Below, in pieces: positions 10,198 through 18,002 of a stretch of DNA of 32,641 nt. Source of the stretch: Bacteroidales bacterium (lineage in GTDB: Bacteria; Bacteroidota; Bacteroidia; Bacteroidales; UBA932). The notes beneath the pieces were generated by a model, which was not told the DNA's origin, did no database searches, and saw only the letters and a program-made list of their open reading frames with translations. The position numbers and the translations under genes were made by a program. How positions within the stretch are numbered: position 1 is the stretch's first letter; every line of letters begins with the position of its first letter. Where the stretch lies: assembly GCA_024401695.1 (NCBI GenBank), contig JAKSKN010000008.1, forward strand, positions 66,871 through 99,511, in the 5' to 3' direction.

Positions 10198-11253
10198 ATG
10201 AGAAAAATTCTGCTTGCAGTATCACTGCTGGCCATACTCACGTCCTGTTCACGAACTAAGGAATCTGCCCAGGAGTTCAAATATGACAATCCCATCACCC
10301 GCGACGCCGGCATTTCGATGCGCGACCACTGCATTATCAAGGTTGGTGACAAATGGTACTGCACCGGTACTTCCGAACCGGTATGGACCGGCCACAACCC
10401 GGGTGTACGGTTGCTGGTTTCAGATGACCTGCTTCACTGGAAGCATAATTCCTGGCTGATAGACGCATCCCTGCTCCCGGACGACTGCCCTTATGACGGA
10501 CGGTTCTGGGCGCCGGAGATCCATTACATCAAGGGAAGATACTGGCTGACTGTGAATTCGGGCAAGGTAACCGACGCAGACCCCAAGGGAATGGATACCC
10601 ATAGCGTGTGGCTGTTCTGCTCCGATGAAGTCACCGGCCCATACAGGCTGGTAAACGGACCGCTCACCGACAGGTACAACAACGACGCGACCCTGTTCGA
10701 GGATGAGGACGGTCAGGTTTACTTCTACTGCAGCGGAAACGGCCTTTTCCAGGCCAAGATCGACCTTGAGAAAGGCGTTCTCACGACACCGCTCGAGAAA
10801 TTCCTCGACAAGGACCAGGAAGGATGGCCAAAATGGATGTGCGGCGGCATTGAGGGTCCGTTTGTCATAAAGCAGGACGGCACATACTTCATGTTCTTCT
10901 CAACCTGGACCCGCGGATACGAAGTTGCTCTCCTAAAGTCCGGAACTCCGCTCGGGCCGTGGAAACTTGCCTCCCCCGATCCTATCTTCGGAACAAGGAA
11001 GAACGCTTACCGTCCGGAATTCGCAGGCGGAAACATATTTGAAGACACTCCCGACCCATATCAGGAAACAGGGCACAACTCATTGTTCATAGGTCCTGAC
11101 GGGAATCTATGGAACTCCTGTCACTACTTCCTGTATGAAAATGAACTCCCTGCCGATGCTCCGGAATGGATGCACCACCCTCAACTCGGCATAGAGCCCG
11201 TCACTTTCTCCGACGGCATCTTCCATATCGCCGGGCCAACCTGCGAACTCTGA
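10198..11253 (+). CDS. GH43-like glycoside hydrolase, lipoprotein
   Basis: Five-bladed beta-propeller glycosidase of 351 residues. The start is placed at ATG 10198 because an upstream in-frame start would lie in the terminator hairpin and because MRKILLAVSLLAILTSC forms a clean lipoprotein signal with Cys17. Family motifs are visible in order: RDHCIIKVGDKWYCTGTS (candidate base Asp43), RFWAPEIHYIKGRYWLTV, NNDATLFEDEDGQVYF (candidate Asp163), GGIEGPFVIKQDGTYFMFFS (candidate acid Glu219) and a late GHNSLF histidine. GH43 enzymes are mainly arabinofuranosidases and xylosidases; a related GH43/GH32-clan family is possible. Only a propeller is seen, without an extra binding domain. Confidence 0.82.
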   Translation: MRKILLAVSLLAILTSCSRTKESAQEFKYDNPITRDAGISMRDHCIIKVGDKWYCTGTSEPVWTGHNPGVRLLVSDDLLHWKHNSWLIDASLLPDDCPYDGRFWAPEIHYIKGRYWLTVNSGKVTDADPKGMDTHSVWLFCSDEVTGPYRLVNGPLTDRYNNDATLFEDEDGQVYFYCSGNGLFQAKIDLEKGVLTTPLEKFLDKDQEGWPKWMCGGIEGPFVIKQDGTYFMFFSTWTRGYEVALLKSGTPLGPWKLASPDPIFGTRKNAYRPEFAGGNIFEDTPDPYQETGHNSLFIGPDGNLWNSCHYFLYENELPADAPEWMHHPQLGIEPVTFSDGIFHIAGPTCEL

Positions 11254-11296
11254 CAATTTTAATCAGGCATTTCTTTTGCAGCGATATGCTATCGCT

Positions 11297-12472
11297 ATGA
11301 AAAAGGATGCTAATATAGGTCTGTTCAACGACTGTTTCCCTCCTGTAATGGATGGAGTATCGGTATGCGTGCAGAATTATGCGTACTGGTTGCAGAAAAA
11401 AGTCGGCGGGGTGAGTGTCATCACCCCGAATGTCCCCGGAACCGATTACTCGGTTTACGACTACAAGGTGATTGACTATATGTCAGTCCCCGTGCCATTC
11501 CGTCCGCCATATGTCACAGGCGTAGCAGAACTGGACCCGTTTTTCGTCTCCGACATCCTCAAGACACGGTTCAAGATAGTCCACGCACATTGTCCTTTCG
11601 CAACTGGGCTTGCGGCGCTGAGAGTCGCCAACGTGCAGCACATTCCCATAGTAGGAACCTTCCATTCGAAATACAGGGACGATTTCTCGCGCGTAATCAA
11701 GTCGAAGCGGCACGTCAACACCATAATCAAGAACATCATCGCATTCTATGAGAAATGCGACGAAGTGTGGGTCCCGCAGGAGTCTGTAAAGGAAGTAATA
11801 CGTGAATACGGATTCAAGGGTAATGTGGAAGTGGTCGACAACGGCTGCGACCTTGTCGCAGACTATCCGGAGGAATATTTTGCCGATGCCCGCAAGAAGC
11901 TCGGCATCGCACCGGAGGAGTTCGTGATGCTTTTCGTGGGCCAGCATATCTGGGAAAAGAACATACGTTTCATCCTGGACGGACTGGACAAGGTGAAGGA
12001 CGTACCGTTCAAGATGTATTTCGTGGGGAACGGCTATGCCGCAAACGAGATAAGGCACATCATCTCCGAAAACGGGCTTGAAGACAAGGTGACAATGGTT
12101 GGCAGCATTACTGACAGGCAAACGATGAAACTGTATTACGCCGCCGCCGACCTTTTCCTGTTCCCTTCACTTTACGACAACGCCCCTCTTGTCGTAAGAG
12201 AGGCCGCGGCCCTGCATACCCCGTCACTGATGATTGAAGGAACGACTGCATCAAGCATTCTCACAGACGGCAGGAACGGATTCCTGGTGGAAAATTCCGT
12301 GGACGACTTTGCCGGCCGCATCCGCCAGCTTGCCGCGGACCCTCAGCTTGTCAGGTCCGCCGGCATAGGGGCCTCCGGCAGCATAGTACGCTCCTGGGAA
12401 GACGTGGTCGGAGAAGTACTGGACCGCTACAACTCCCTGATCCGCAGAAAAAGCGAAATCCGCTCGATGTAG
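11297..12472 (+). CDS. GT4-family glycosyltransferase
   Basis: Cytoplasmic GT-B fold glycosyltransferase of 391 residues. The N-terminal half has the GT4 acceptor signature (FNDCFPPVMDGVSVCVQNYA) and VHAHCPFATG. The C-terminal donor domain has LFVGQHIWEKN, FVGNG and FPSLYDNAPLVVREAAALHTP. The usual E-x7-E nucleotide-sugar motif is changed to D-x7-E (Asp294, Glu302). The closest general resemblance is to glycosyltransferases acting on diacylglycerol or other lipid acceptors, but acceptor and donor cannot be fixed. The ATG at 11297 is preferred over a TTG at 11276 because the family start motif follows directly. It lies 43 bp after the GH43-like gene and converges on the MATE gene. Confidence 0.85.
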   Translation: MKKDANIGLFNDCFPPVMDGVSVCVQNYAYWLQKKVGGVSVITPNVPGTDYSVYDYKVIDYMSVPVPFRPPYVTGVAELDPFFVSDILKTRFKIVHAHCPFATGLAALRVANVQHIPIVGTFHSKYRDDFSRVIKSKRHVNTIIKNIIAFYEKCDEVWVPQESVKEVIREYGFKGNVEVVDNGCDLVADYPEEYFADARKKLGIAPEEFVMLFVGQHIWEKNIRFILDGLDKVKDVPFKMYFVGNGYAANEIRHIISENGLEDKVTMVGSITDRQTMKLYYAAADLFLFPSLYDNAPLVVREAAALHTPSLMIEGTTASSILTDGRNGFLVENSVDDFAGRIRQLAADPQLVRSAGIGASGSIVRSWEDVVGEVLDRYNSLIRRKSEIRSM

Positions 12473-12510
12473 ATGATGAGCGTGCATTGAGTTCATTATC
12501 CCGCATAAGA

Positions 12511-12531
12511 CTGACGCACTGCAAGTGTCAG
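12511..12531. terminator. Weak hairpin between convergent genes
   Basis: The segment ctgacgcact...agtgtcag forms an 8-bp stem with one bulged G and a three-base loop. It overlaps the stop codon of the minus-strand MATE gene and lies 38 bp after the stop of the plus-strand glycosyltransferase. There is no clear T tract, so it may be a weak bidirectional terminator or chance. Confidence 0.25.
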
Positions 12532-14231
12532 ATCTTGAGCGTCACCATATTCTGATTGAATATGTATTTGTAGTCGATATCCTTGCAGAAGGCGTTCGCC
12601 AGAGTGAGGCCGAGACCGATCCTGGAATCCGACGACTTCACGCATTCGACAGGATTGAAGGCCTTCCCGTCATCGTGTATGGAGATGTTCACGACCTCGC
12701 CTTTCACGGATGCGGCGAGGTCGATGGCAGTGGCGTTGCCGTGCCTGATTATATTGTTCACGAACTCCTCAGCACACACGGCGGCGACATTGACGGCATG
12801 GGCGCCGATCCCATTTGAGGACAGGAATGATTTCAGCGAGACGATGGCTTCGCTCAGGGCTTGCGAGGATGGAGCCAGGCTCATATCCAGCACCTTCGAG
12901 TCGTCACACGACGGTATGAGCAGAAATCTGCACAGCCTGCGGTCCCTGTGCCGCAGCACAATCTCCCATACAAGGATTGCAAGTCCGGTCACCACCTGAC
13001 CGACAAAGAACCCTATCCACCTGCCGCGCATCAGAAGGAAGAACACCATAGGCAGAAGGGTCTGGGCAATGGAAAGCAGCAGGGCAAGGCCATTTCTGCC
13101 ATAGAGCTGGAATGCAGGGAGCAGGAAGCAGAGCAATGCCTGCATCACAATGTTCAGAGAGAACAGAGGCAGGGCTTTCCGGACCATCTCAAGCCCGCTC
13201 CCTTCCTGTACGCCCAGAAGAGAGCCTATCTGTCCCGGGAGCAGCACAAGCAGAGCCGTGTATACTGCAAAACAGACGGCCATGAAGGCATAGCCGCGCT
13301 TCATAAGCAAAAGAAGTCCCTTGTCATCGTCAAGACCCTTGAGAATGGACCCGACCGGCTGTATCGTGCGCAGAGTACCAGTAAGGATGATCATCGAAAA
13401 TGCGAACAGCTGGATGCATACCGCCAGAGCCACGAGTCCGTCATCACCCAGGAAACGGCTTGCCGCATAGTTGTTGCCTACGTACTGGACAGACATCAGC
13501 ACGGTGGAGAAGAAGAGCGGCAGACCGATGGAAAATATCTTCTTCAGCTCGACATCCCCCGGTCTGGTCAGGTGCAGGCGCAGGGTGCCCTTCCTGCGGA
13601 AATGAGGCAGCATCATAATGATGCACACCACATACATCACACAGGTGGCGATCGCCGCACCGGCTATTCCCATAGAACAGTATCTGATGAATACGATGTC
13701 CAGCAGTATATTGAACACATTTCCTATGATGACGGCACGGGAAACCCTCTTAGGCTCACCGTCAACAGTAACAAACTGATTCAGGGTCAGCATCAGCAGC
13801 TGAGGCGTCGCAGAGATCAGAGTGACACGCATGAATGCCTCCGACATCGGGCGCAGGGTTTCCGACTGGCAGAGCAATGACGAGATGCGACCGAAGAACA
13901 GCAGTCCTGACGCAGTGAACAGCAAACCGAGCAGCAAGGAAAACTCGAGGGAAAACGAGAACAGCCTGTCCGCAGTCATTCTGTCACCCTTGCCCATCGA
14001 CATTCCCGCCAGGATAGTGGAACTGGCCACATACAGGCAGGTGACGGCAAAGAAAGCCTGAAGCAAAGGCTTGCTCAGGTTTACGGCCGCAAGGCCTTCC
14101 TCGCCTACAAGATGGCCGACGATGATGGCATCGACTATATTTGCGACCTGAGTCGCAGCGACCGTCAGGATTGAAGCCCACAGATACTGGTTGAAGGCCT
14201 TGTTGACAAGTTTTGCGTTTCTTTTCTGCAT
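12528..14231 (-). CDS. MATE-family exporter fused to an RsbW-like HATPase
   Basis: Residues 1 to about 430 form a MATE/MOP drug exporter with about 12 hydrophobic segments and typical loops (IVDAIIVGHLVGEEGLAAV near 32-50, NQFVTVDGEPKRV at 151-163). After a basic linker (RHRDRRLCRF), residues about 440-567 form a small GHKL ATPase like RsbW/SpoIIAB. Its N-box is AEEFVNNIIRHG (Glu489, Asn492/493), the G1 box is DDGKAFNP (520-527) and the G2 box is IGLGLTLANAF. RsbW-type proteins phosphorylate STAS antagonists and sequester a partner, classically a sigma factor. MATE exporters expel small molecules using Na+ or H+ gradients. It is the last gene of the NRPS operon, 19 bp after the acyltransferase gene. 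The likely role is export of the pathway product under control of the operon's STAS protein; the control is inferred. Confidence 0.92.
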   Translation of the reverse strand: MQKRNAKLVNKAFNQYLWASILTVAATQVANIVDAIIVGHLVGEEGLAAVNLSKPLLQAFFAVTCLYVASSTILAGMSMGKGDRMTADRLFSFSLEFSLLLGLLFTASGLLFFGRISSLLCQSETLRPMSEAFMRVTLISATPQLLMLTLNQFVTVDGEPKRVSRAVIIGNVFNILLDIVFIRYCSMGIAGAAIATCVMYVVCIIMMLPHFRRKGTLRLHLTRPGDVELKKIFSIGLPLFFSTVLMSVQYVGNNYAASRFLGDDGLVALAVCIQLFAFSMIILTGTLRTIQPVGSILKGLDDDKGLLLLMKRGYAFMAVCFAVYTALLVLLPGQIGSLLGVQEGSGLEMVRKALPLFSLNIVMQALLCFLLPAFQLYGRNGLALLLSIAQTLLPMVFFLLMRGRWIGFFVGQVVTGLAILVWEIVLRHRDRRLCRFLLIPSCDDSKVLDMSLAPSSQALSEAIVSLKSFLSSNGIGAHAVNVAAVCAEEFVNNIIRHGNATAIDLAASVKGEVVNISIHDDGKAFNPVECVKSSDSRIGLGLTLANAFCKDIDYKYIFNQNMVTLKI

Positions 14232-14250
14232 TTTCAGGAAAAGGCTGGGA

Positions 14251-15513
14251 TCATTTCAATGAAAAGGCCGGGGCCTTGGCTTCAGAGCTGTAGAGAAGGT
14301 CGAAATCCAGATTCAGGTTGACTATTTCCTTGAGGAACGCATTGAAATATACGTCTTCGCGCCAATCCTGCATGAATACGACATAGAACCACCCGTCGGC
14401 GGCCGTCACCTCCATCAGAATGCCTATGCCTACCGGTTCGCCCGCAGGGAACAATGCCTGGATGTGCCTGTCGCACGATCCGAATGACTTCTTGCCCGAA
14501 TAGCTGATGGCGAAGGTGGTCTGCGCGAAGAAATCGGCCATTCCCTGCCCCACCGCACCGAACTTGTCCTGAAGCGTCGGAAGGCCGTTCACCGCTTCGC
14601 AGGCGGCCTTGATTCCGGACACGGTATGCAGGAGGATATTAGGGTCGGAATAATAGAGTATGTTGCCGCGCATTATGGTATTCTGCCTTTCAAGCGGCAT
14701 ATCCCTCATCGTATGGTCATATACCAGAGGAAGGGTGGTCACCATATTATGGTGCGACTTCTCCGCCCCTACGGCGCTGCGGTAATCACAATACACCTGG
14801 CCGATGATAGGGTCCTGGGCATCAGGATGCAGTTTGTCGATGGCACGGCTCATCAGAAGGGAGAGAATCGTGTTCGGGGTGCCGTCACTGCTCTTGCAGA
14901 GGGACATCAGCTGCTTCTCATTGATACGGATGTAATGCAGATGCTGTTTCGAGCGGACTACAAGTCCCTGGTCTTCGAGACGCAGGGCCTTCGGCAACGG
15001 ATCCGGCATAGGAAGAAGGTCATCGATCTCCGGGAGCGGCTGGGTGAACGGGTCAAGATATTCCGCCGGGTCGACCGGTGTACCGGCAAGCCAGACTCCC
15101 GGCATATCGACATCCTCATTGTAACGCATCTTGCAGTAATAATACATCAGCGTATGCAGCATCGGGCCGCGGCCACGGCCGTCGAATATTGCGTGCACGT
15201 TGTTGAAGAAGATGTCCCGCCTGAAATAAGTCAGCGCGAAAAGATGATAGTTTGACTCGCTTCCGCACAAGGTCATAGGGACATCGGATTCCTTTACGAC
15301 AAGAGGAAGTTCATTGTCTTCCAGCGTATAGCCCCTGTCATCGGCGACGATGCGCTTCTTGAGATATGGGTAACGCGTCATCGTGATGTCCAGCGCCTTG
15401 CGGAGCACCTCACCGTCAACCTCATCCTTCATATGGATGATATATCGGAACGATTTGGAGACATTCTCGTTCAGACAGTAGTAATCAAGTGTGTCACAAA
15501 AGAAATTCTGCAT
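14251..15513 (-). CDS. Free-standing condensation-superfamily acyltransferase
   Basis: Protein of 420 residues in the CoA-dependent acyltransferase/NRPS condensation superfamily. The second half of the HHxxxDG motif is kept as HAIFDG (His107, Asp111), while the first His is replaced by Val. SFRYIIHMKDEVDGEVLRKALDITMTRYPYLKKRI matches the N-terminal lobe of alcohol acetyltransferase-like condensation proteins. The ATG at 15513 is chosen because it lies 10 bp after the previous stop; an upstream in-frame ATG at 15570 would overlap that gene by 47 bp. The catalytic His is intact, so an acyl or aminoacyl transfer to an amine or alcohol is plausible. It may act on the A-PCP-TE protein or on the peptide product. 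Substrates are unknown. Confidence 0.78.
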   Translation of the reverse strand: MQNFFCDTLDYYCLNENVSKSFRYIIHMKDEVDGEVLRKALDITMTRYPYLKKRIVADDRGYTLEDNELPLVVKESDVPMTLCGSESNYHLFALTYFRRDIFFNNVHAIFDGRGRGPMLHTLMYYYCKMRYNEDVDMPGVWLAGTPVDPAEYLDPFTQPLPEIDDLLPMPDPLPKALRLEDQGLVVRSKQHLHYIRINEKQLMSLCKSSDGTPNTILSLLMSRAIDKLHPDAQDPIIGQVYCDYRSAVGAEKSHHNMVTTLPLVYDHTMRDMPLERQNTIMRGNILYYSDPNILLHTVSGIKAACEAVNGLPTLQDKFGAVGQGMADFFAQTTFAISYSGKKSFGSCDRHIQALFPAGEPVGIGILMEVTAADGWFYVVFMQDWREDVYFNAFLKEIVNLNLDFDLLYSSEAKAPAFSLK

Positions 15514-15514
15514 G

Positions 15515-15523
15515 ACTGTAAAT
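15515..15523 (-). repeat. Copy 1 of the 9-base element ATTTACAGT before a start codon
   Basis: On the minus strand, ATTTACAGT follows directly after the TAA of the A-PCP-TE gene and ends one base before the ATG of the acyltransferase gene. The same nine bases occur at 17993-18001 in the equivalent position of the preceding junction. It may act in translation initiation or be chance. Confidence 0.4.
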
Positions 15524-17986
15524 TTATTGTTGCCTGTTTTTCTGTTCATTGAAAAGATTGTCCGCTTCAAGATAGAGAAGTTCGGTTTCCATAATATTCC
15601 TGATGCGGTTGCTGATGACCTTGCGCCCGGTTTCCGACATCATGCCGTCGTGATGTTCAGGGATATCATATATGGTCAGCTGATGCGGCGGAACGAATTT
15701 CTCGATGCCTCCCGCCAGCTCGCGCACGATATGGGCGAAGTATGTACGCTGCGATGTCTGGATGTCATCGGCGATTTTCGTCGCCTTGAAGAAATGGACT
15801 CTTCCCGTGTACGGGCGGGGCACGAAATCAGCCATATTCCGTCCCACACAGCGTGAATTCTCTATGATGGTCTCGATCATACCGCGTCCGCGGAAATCCG
15901 CGAAGAGCGGGCTCTTTTCATAATATTCCCTGTTGACGTGCTCCACCTGGTTGGCAATCACGAGGCGGCGGTCATAGTCGCTGTTCATTATGTACGCGTC
16001 GATGAGGATCAGGCTGCCCATATCCTCCCCCGACTCCTTGAGCTGGCACGCCATCTCGTATGCGATCATACCGCCATAGCACCAGCCTCCGAGATTGTAC
16101 GGACCGTGCGGCTGGCGCATCTTCAATATTTCGATGTATTTGGCCGCGATGGCGGGTATTCCCTCACGGATGTCATCAGGGTGGAAGATATTGTATTGCT
16201 CTATGACAGAGAACGAACAGCAGTCCTTGATATCGTTTGCAAGGGCATAATATGCCTCACTGCCCGTGCTGCCGGTGTGGATAAACACCAGAGGTGCCTT
16301 GTCTTCGTGTGCCGAGTAGACATAATCGAGAGGTATCTCCGAAGGGGCGCTTTCAAGCGTCCGGGCAATGCCGCGGACGGTCGGATTCTCATAGATGCGC
16401 GCAGGCGGCACTTCCTTGTGCAGAGCCTTGCCGATTTCGCCGCAGAGGCGCATGATAAGGATGGAATCGCCTCCGAGTTCGAAGAAGCTGGAATCCGCGC
16501 CCACGTCTTCGATGCGGATCGTGAGTATCTGGCATATTATCTGAGCAACCTTGAGCTCTATGTTGCCCTCGAGAGGCTTGAGGTCCGAACGGTCGTTCTG
16601 CGGCAGAGGAAGGTTCTTCCGGTCTATCTTGCCCGTGGCATTGATCGGGAACTTGTCCAGACGGACATATCGCAGCGGTACCATATAGTGAGGGAGCTTG
16701 TCCCCGAGGAAACTGATGATGTCTTCCTTCGCCACCTCTGCGGTGTCCGCGGTATAATAGCCGCACAGATACTTGCTTCCGCGGCCGTTGTCAACGCCCT
16801 GGACGATTGCGCCCGTGATTCCCGGCATACGCTTCATCACGCTCTCGATCTCACCCGGCTCAACCCGCTGCCCGTTGATCTTGAGCATCCAGTCCTTGCG
16901 GTTGACATAATGGATTATGCCTTCGGCATCGATACGCGCCACGTCACCGGTATGCAGCCAGCCGTCCTTGTAAAGGGCGGCAGTCCGCTCAGGATCCTTG
17001 AAATAGCCCTGGCAGAATGAGCCCTTGAGCACCAGTTCGCCGTCGGTGTCAGGCGGGACGTCGTTGCCATTCTCGTCAACGACGCGGGCGACGTTGTGGT
17101 TGATTCCCCGGCCAAGAGGCGCAGAGTCCGACATTTCAGCAACTTCAAAGGACATCACGGCGCCACCGGTCTCGCTCATTCCGAACATATTGTACAGCGC
17201 ATACCCGTCCTGGGAATGCTGGGTGGTCAGTCGTTCGCCGCCGGTGATCACAGCCCTCAGGGATTTGCTGCGGTTGTGGAACAGCGTCAGCACCGCCGGG
17301 CTGATATGGCATACCGTAATGCGGTTGTCATCGATATAATACTCGATGGCCTTGGCGCTTGCCTTGTAGGCATCGCTCAGGATGTGCACGGTGCCTCCAC
17401 CGTACAGCACGTCGAAATTGCCCAGGATAGTGACGAAATAGAACGGCGAAGCAGCGCCGAAGCGCGTGTTCTCATCGTGCGCGATGGCGGCCGGCACGCG
17501 CGGGTTGTTGTCAATGAGCGTGGAATGGTTGTGCAGGATGCCTTTCGGCTTGCCCGTACTGCCCGACGTGTAGATGAGCATTGCCCCGTCGCTTTCTTCC
17601 GGATATTGGAACGTGAAACCGGACTGGTCCGGCTGCGCCTGAATCCCGGAGAGGACATCCTCGTCGATGGTCAGCGCACTGTCGCAGTGGCCAACGATAT
17701 AGTCGATGCGTTCCTGGGGGAATTTGTCGCCCATCGGCACCGCAACGCAGCGTGAAAGCCATATTCCTATCTCCACCGCCATATATTCGGCGCAAGGAGG
17801 CAGTTTTACGGTGATGAATGACTGCACCCCTATGCCACGGCCCGAGATGAACGAAGCGGTCTTCTCGGCCAATGCAAGGATGCTTCCGTAAGTCGTCTTA
17901 CGGACACCTTCCCGGTCTACCACTGCCACCCGTTCAGGATGATTCAGGCAGTTCTCCACTATTCTCCTGATATATGCTGACTCCAT
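15524..17986 (-). CDS. NRPS-like A-PCP-thioesterase protein
   Basis: The 820-residue product has three domains. The adenylation domain (about 5-460) has the P-loop-like YTSGSTGKPKG at 139-149 and catalytic Lys453 in TGKIDRK. The PCP (about 475-545) carries the phosphopantetheine serine Ser508 in FFELGGDSI. The alpha/beta-hydrolase thioesterase (about 562-790) has Asp663 and His778/His779 in IPEHHDG. The adenylation pocket lacks the Asp that binds the alpha-amino group: the FDxx motif reads FYFV. YGPTE is also replaced by FGMSETGG, so a carboxylic, aryl, hydroxy or keto acid is more likely than an amino acid. The thioesterase elbow is GWCYGG, with Cys636 in place of serine. Start at ATG 17986, 16 bp after the NRPS stop; an earlier in-frame ATG would overlap the NRPS by 62 bp. 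It may supply an acyl cap or handle a separate acyl product. Confidence 0.9.
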   Translation of the reverse strand: MESAYIRRIVENCLNHPERVAVVDREGVRKTTYGSILALAEKTASFISGRGIGVQSFITVKLPPCAEYMAVEIGIWLSRCVAVPMGDKFPQERIDYIVGHCDSALTIDEDVLSGIQAQPDQSGFTFQYPEESDGAMLIYTSGSTGKPKGILHNHSTLIDNNPRVPAAIAHDENTRFGAASPFYFVTILGNFDVLYGGGTVHILSDAYKASAKAIEYYIDDNRITVCHISPAVLTLFHNRSKSLRAVITGGERLTTQHSQDGYALYNMFGMSETGGAVMSFEVAEMSDSAPLGRGINHNVARVVDENGNDVPPDTDGELVLKGSFCQGYFKDPERTAALYKDGWLHTGDVARIDAEGIIHYVNRKDWMLKINGQRVEPGEIESVMKRMPGITGAIVQGVDNGRGSKYLCGYYTADTAEVAKEDIISFLGDKLPHYMVPLRYVRLDKFPINATGKIDRKNLPLPQNDRSDLKPLEGNIELKVAQIICQILTIRIEDVGADSSFFELGGDSILIMRLCGEIGKALHKEVPPARIYENPTVRGIARTLESAPSEIPLDYVYSAHEDKAPLVFIHTGSTGSEAYYALANDIKDCCSFSVIEQYNIFHPDDIREGIPAIAAKYIEILKMRQPHGPYNLGGWCYGGMIAYEMACQLKESGEDMGSLILIDAYIMNSDYDRRLVIANQVEHVNREYYEKSPLFADFRGRGMIETIIENSRCVGRNMADFVPRPYTGRVHFFKATKIADDIQTSQRTYFAHIVRELAGGIEKFVPPHQLTIYDIPEHHDGMMSETGRKVISNRIRNIMETELLYLEADNLFNEQKNRQQ

Positions 17987-17992
17987 ATCTGA

Positions 17993-18001
17993 ACTGTAAA
18001 T
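17993..18001 (-). repeat. Copy 2 of the 9-base element ATTTACAGT before a start codon
   Basis: On the minus strand, ATTTACAGT lies one base after the TAA of the large NRPS gene and six bases before the ATG of the A-PCP-TE gene. It is identical to the element at 15515-15523. Confidence 0.4.
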
Positions 18002-18002
18002 A

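Noticed and set aside
12861-13880. 339-residue plus-strand frame within the MATE gene
   Set aside because: Its translation is rich in Gln, His, Arg and Glu, typical of a shadow of hydrophobic membrane codons on the other strand.
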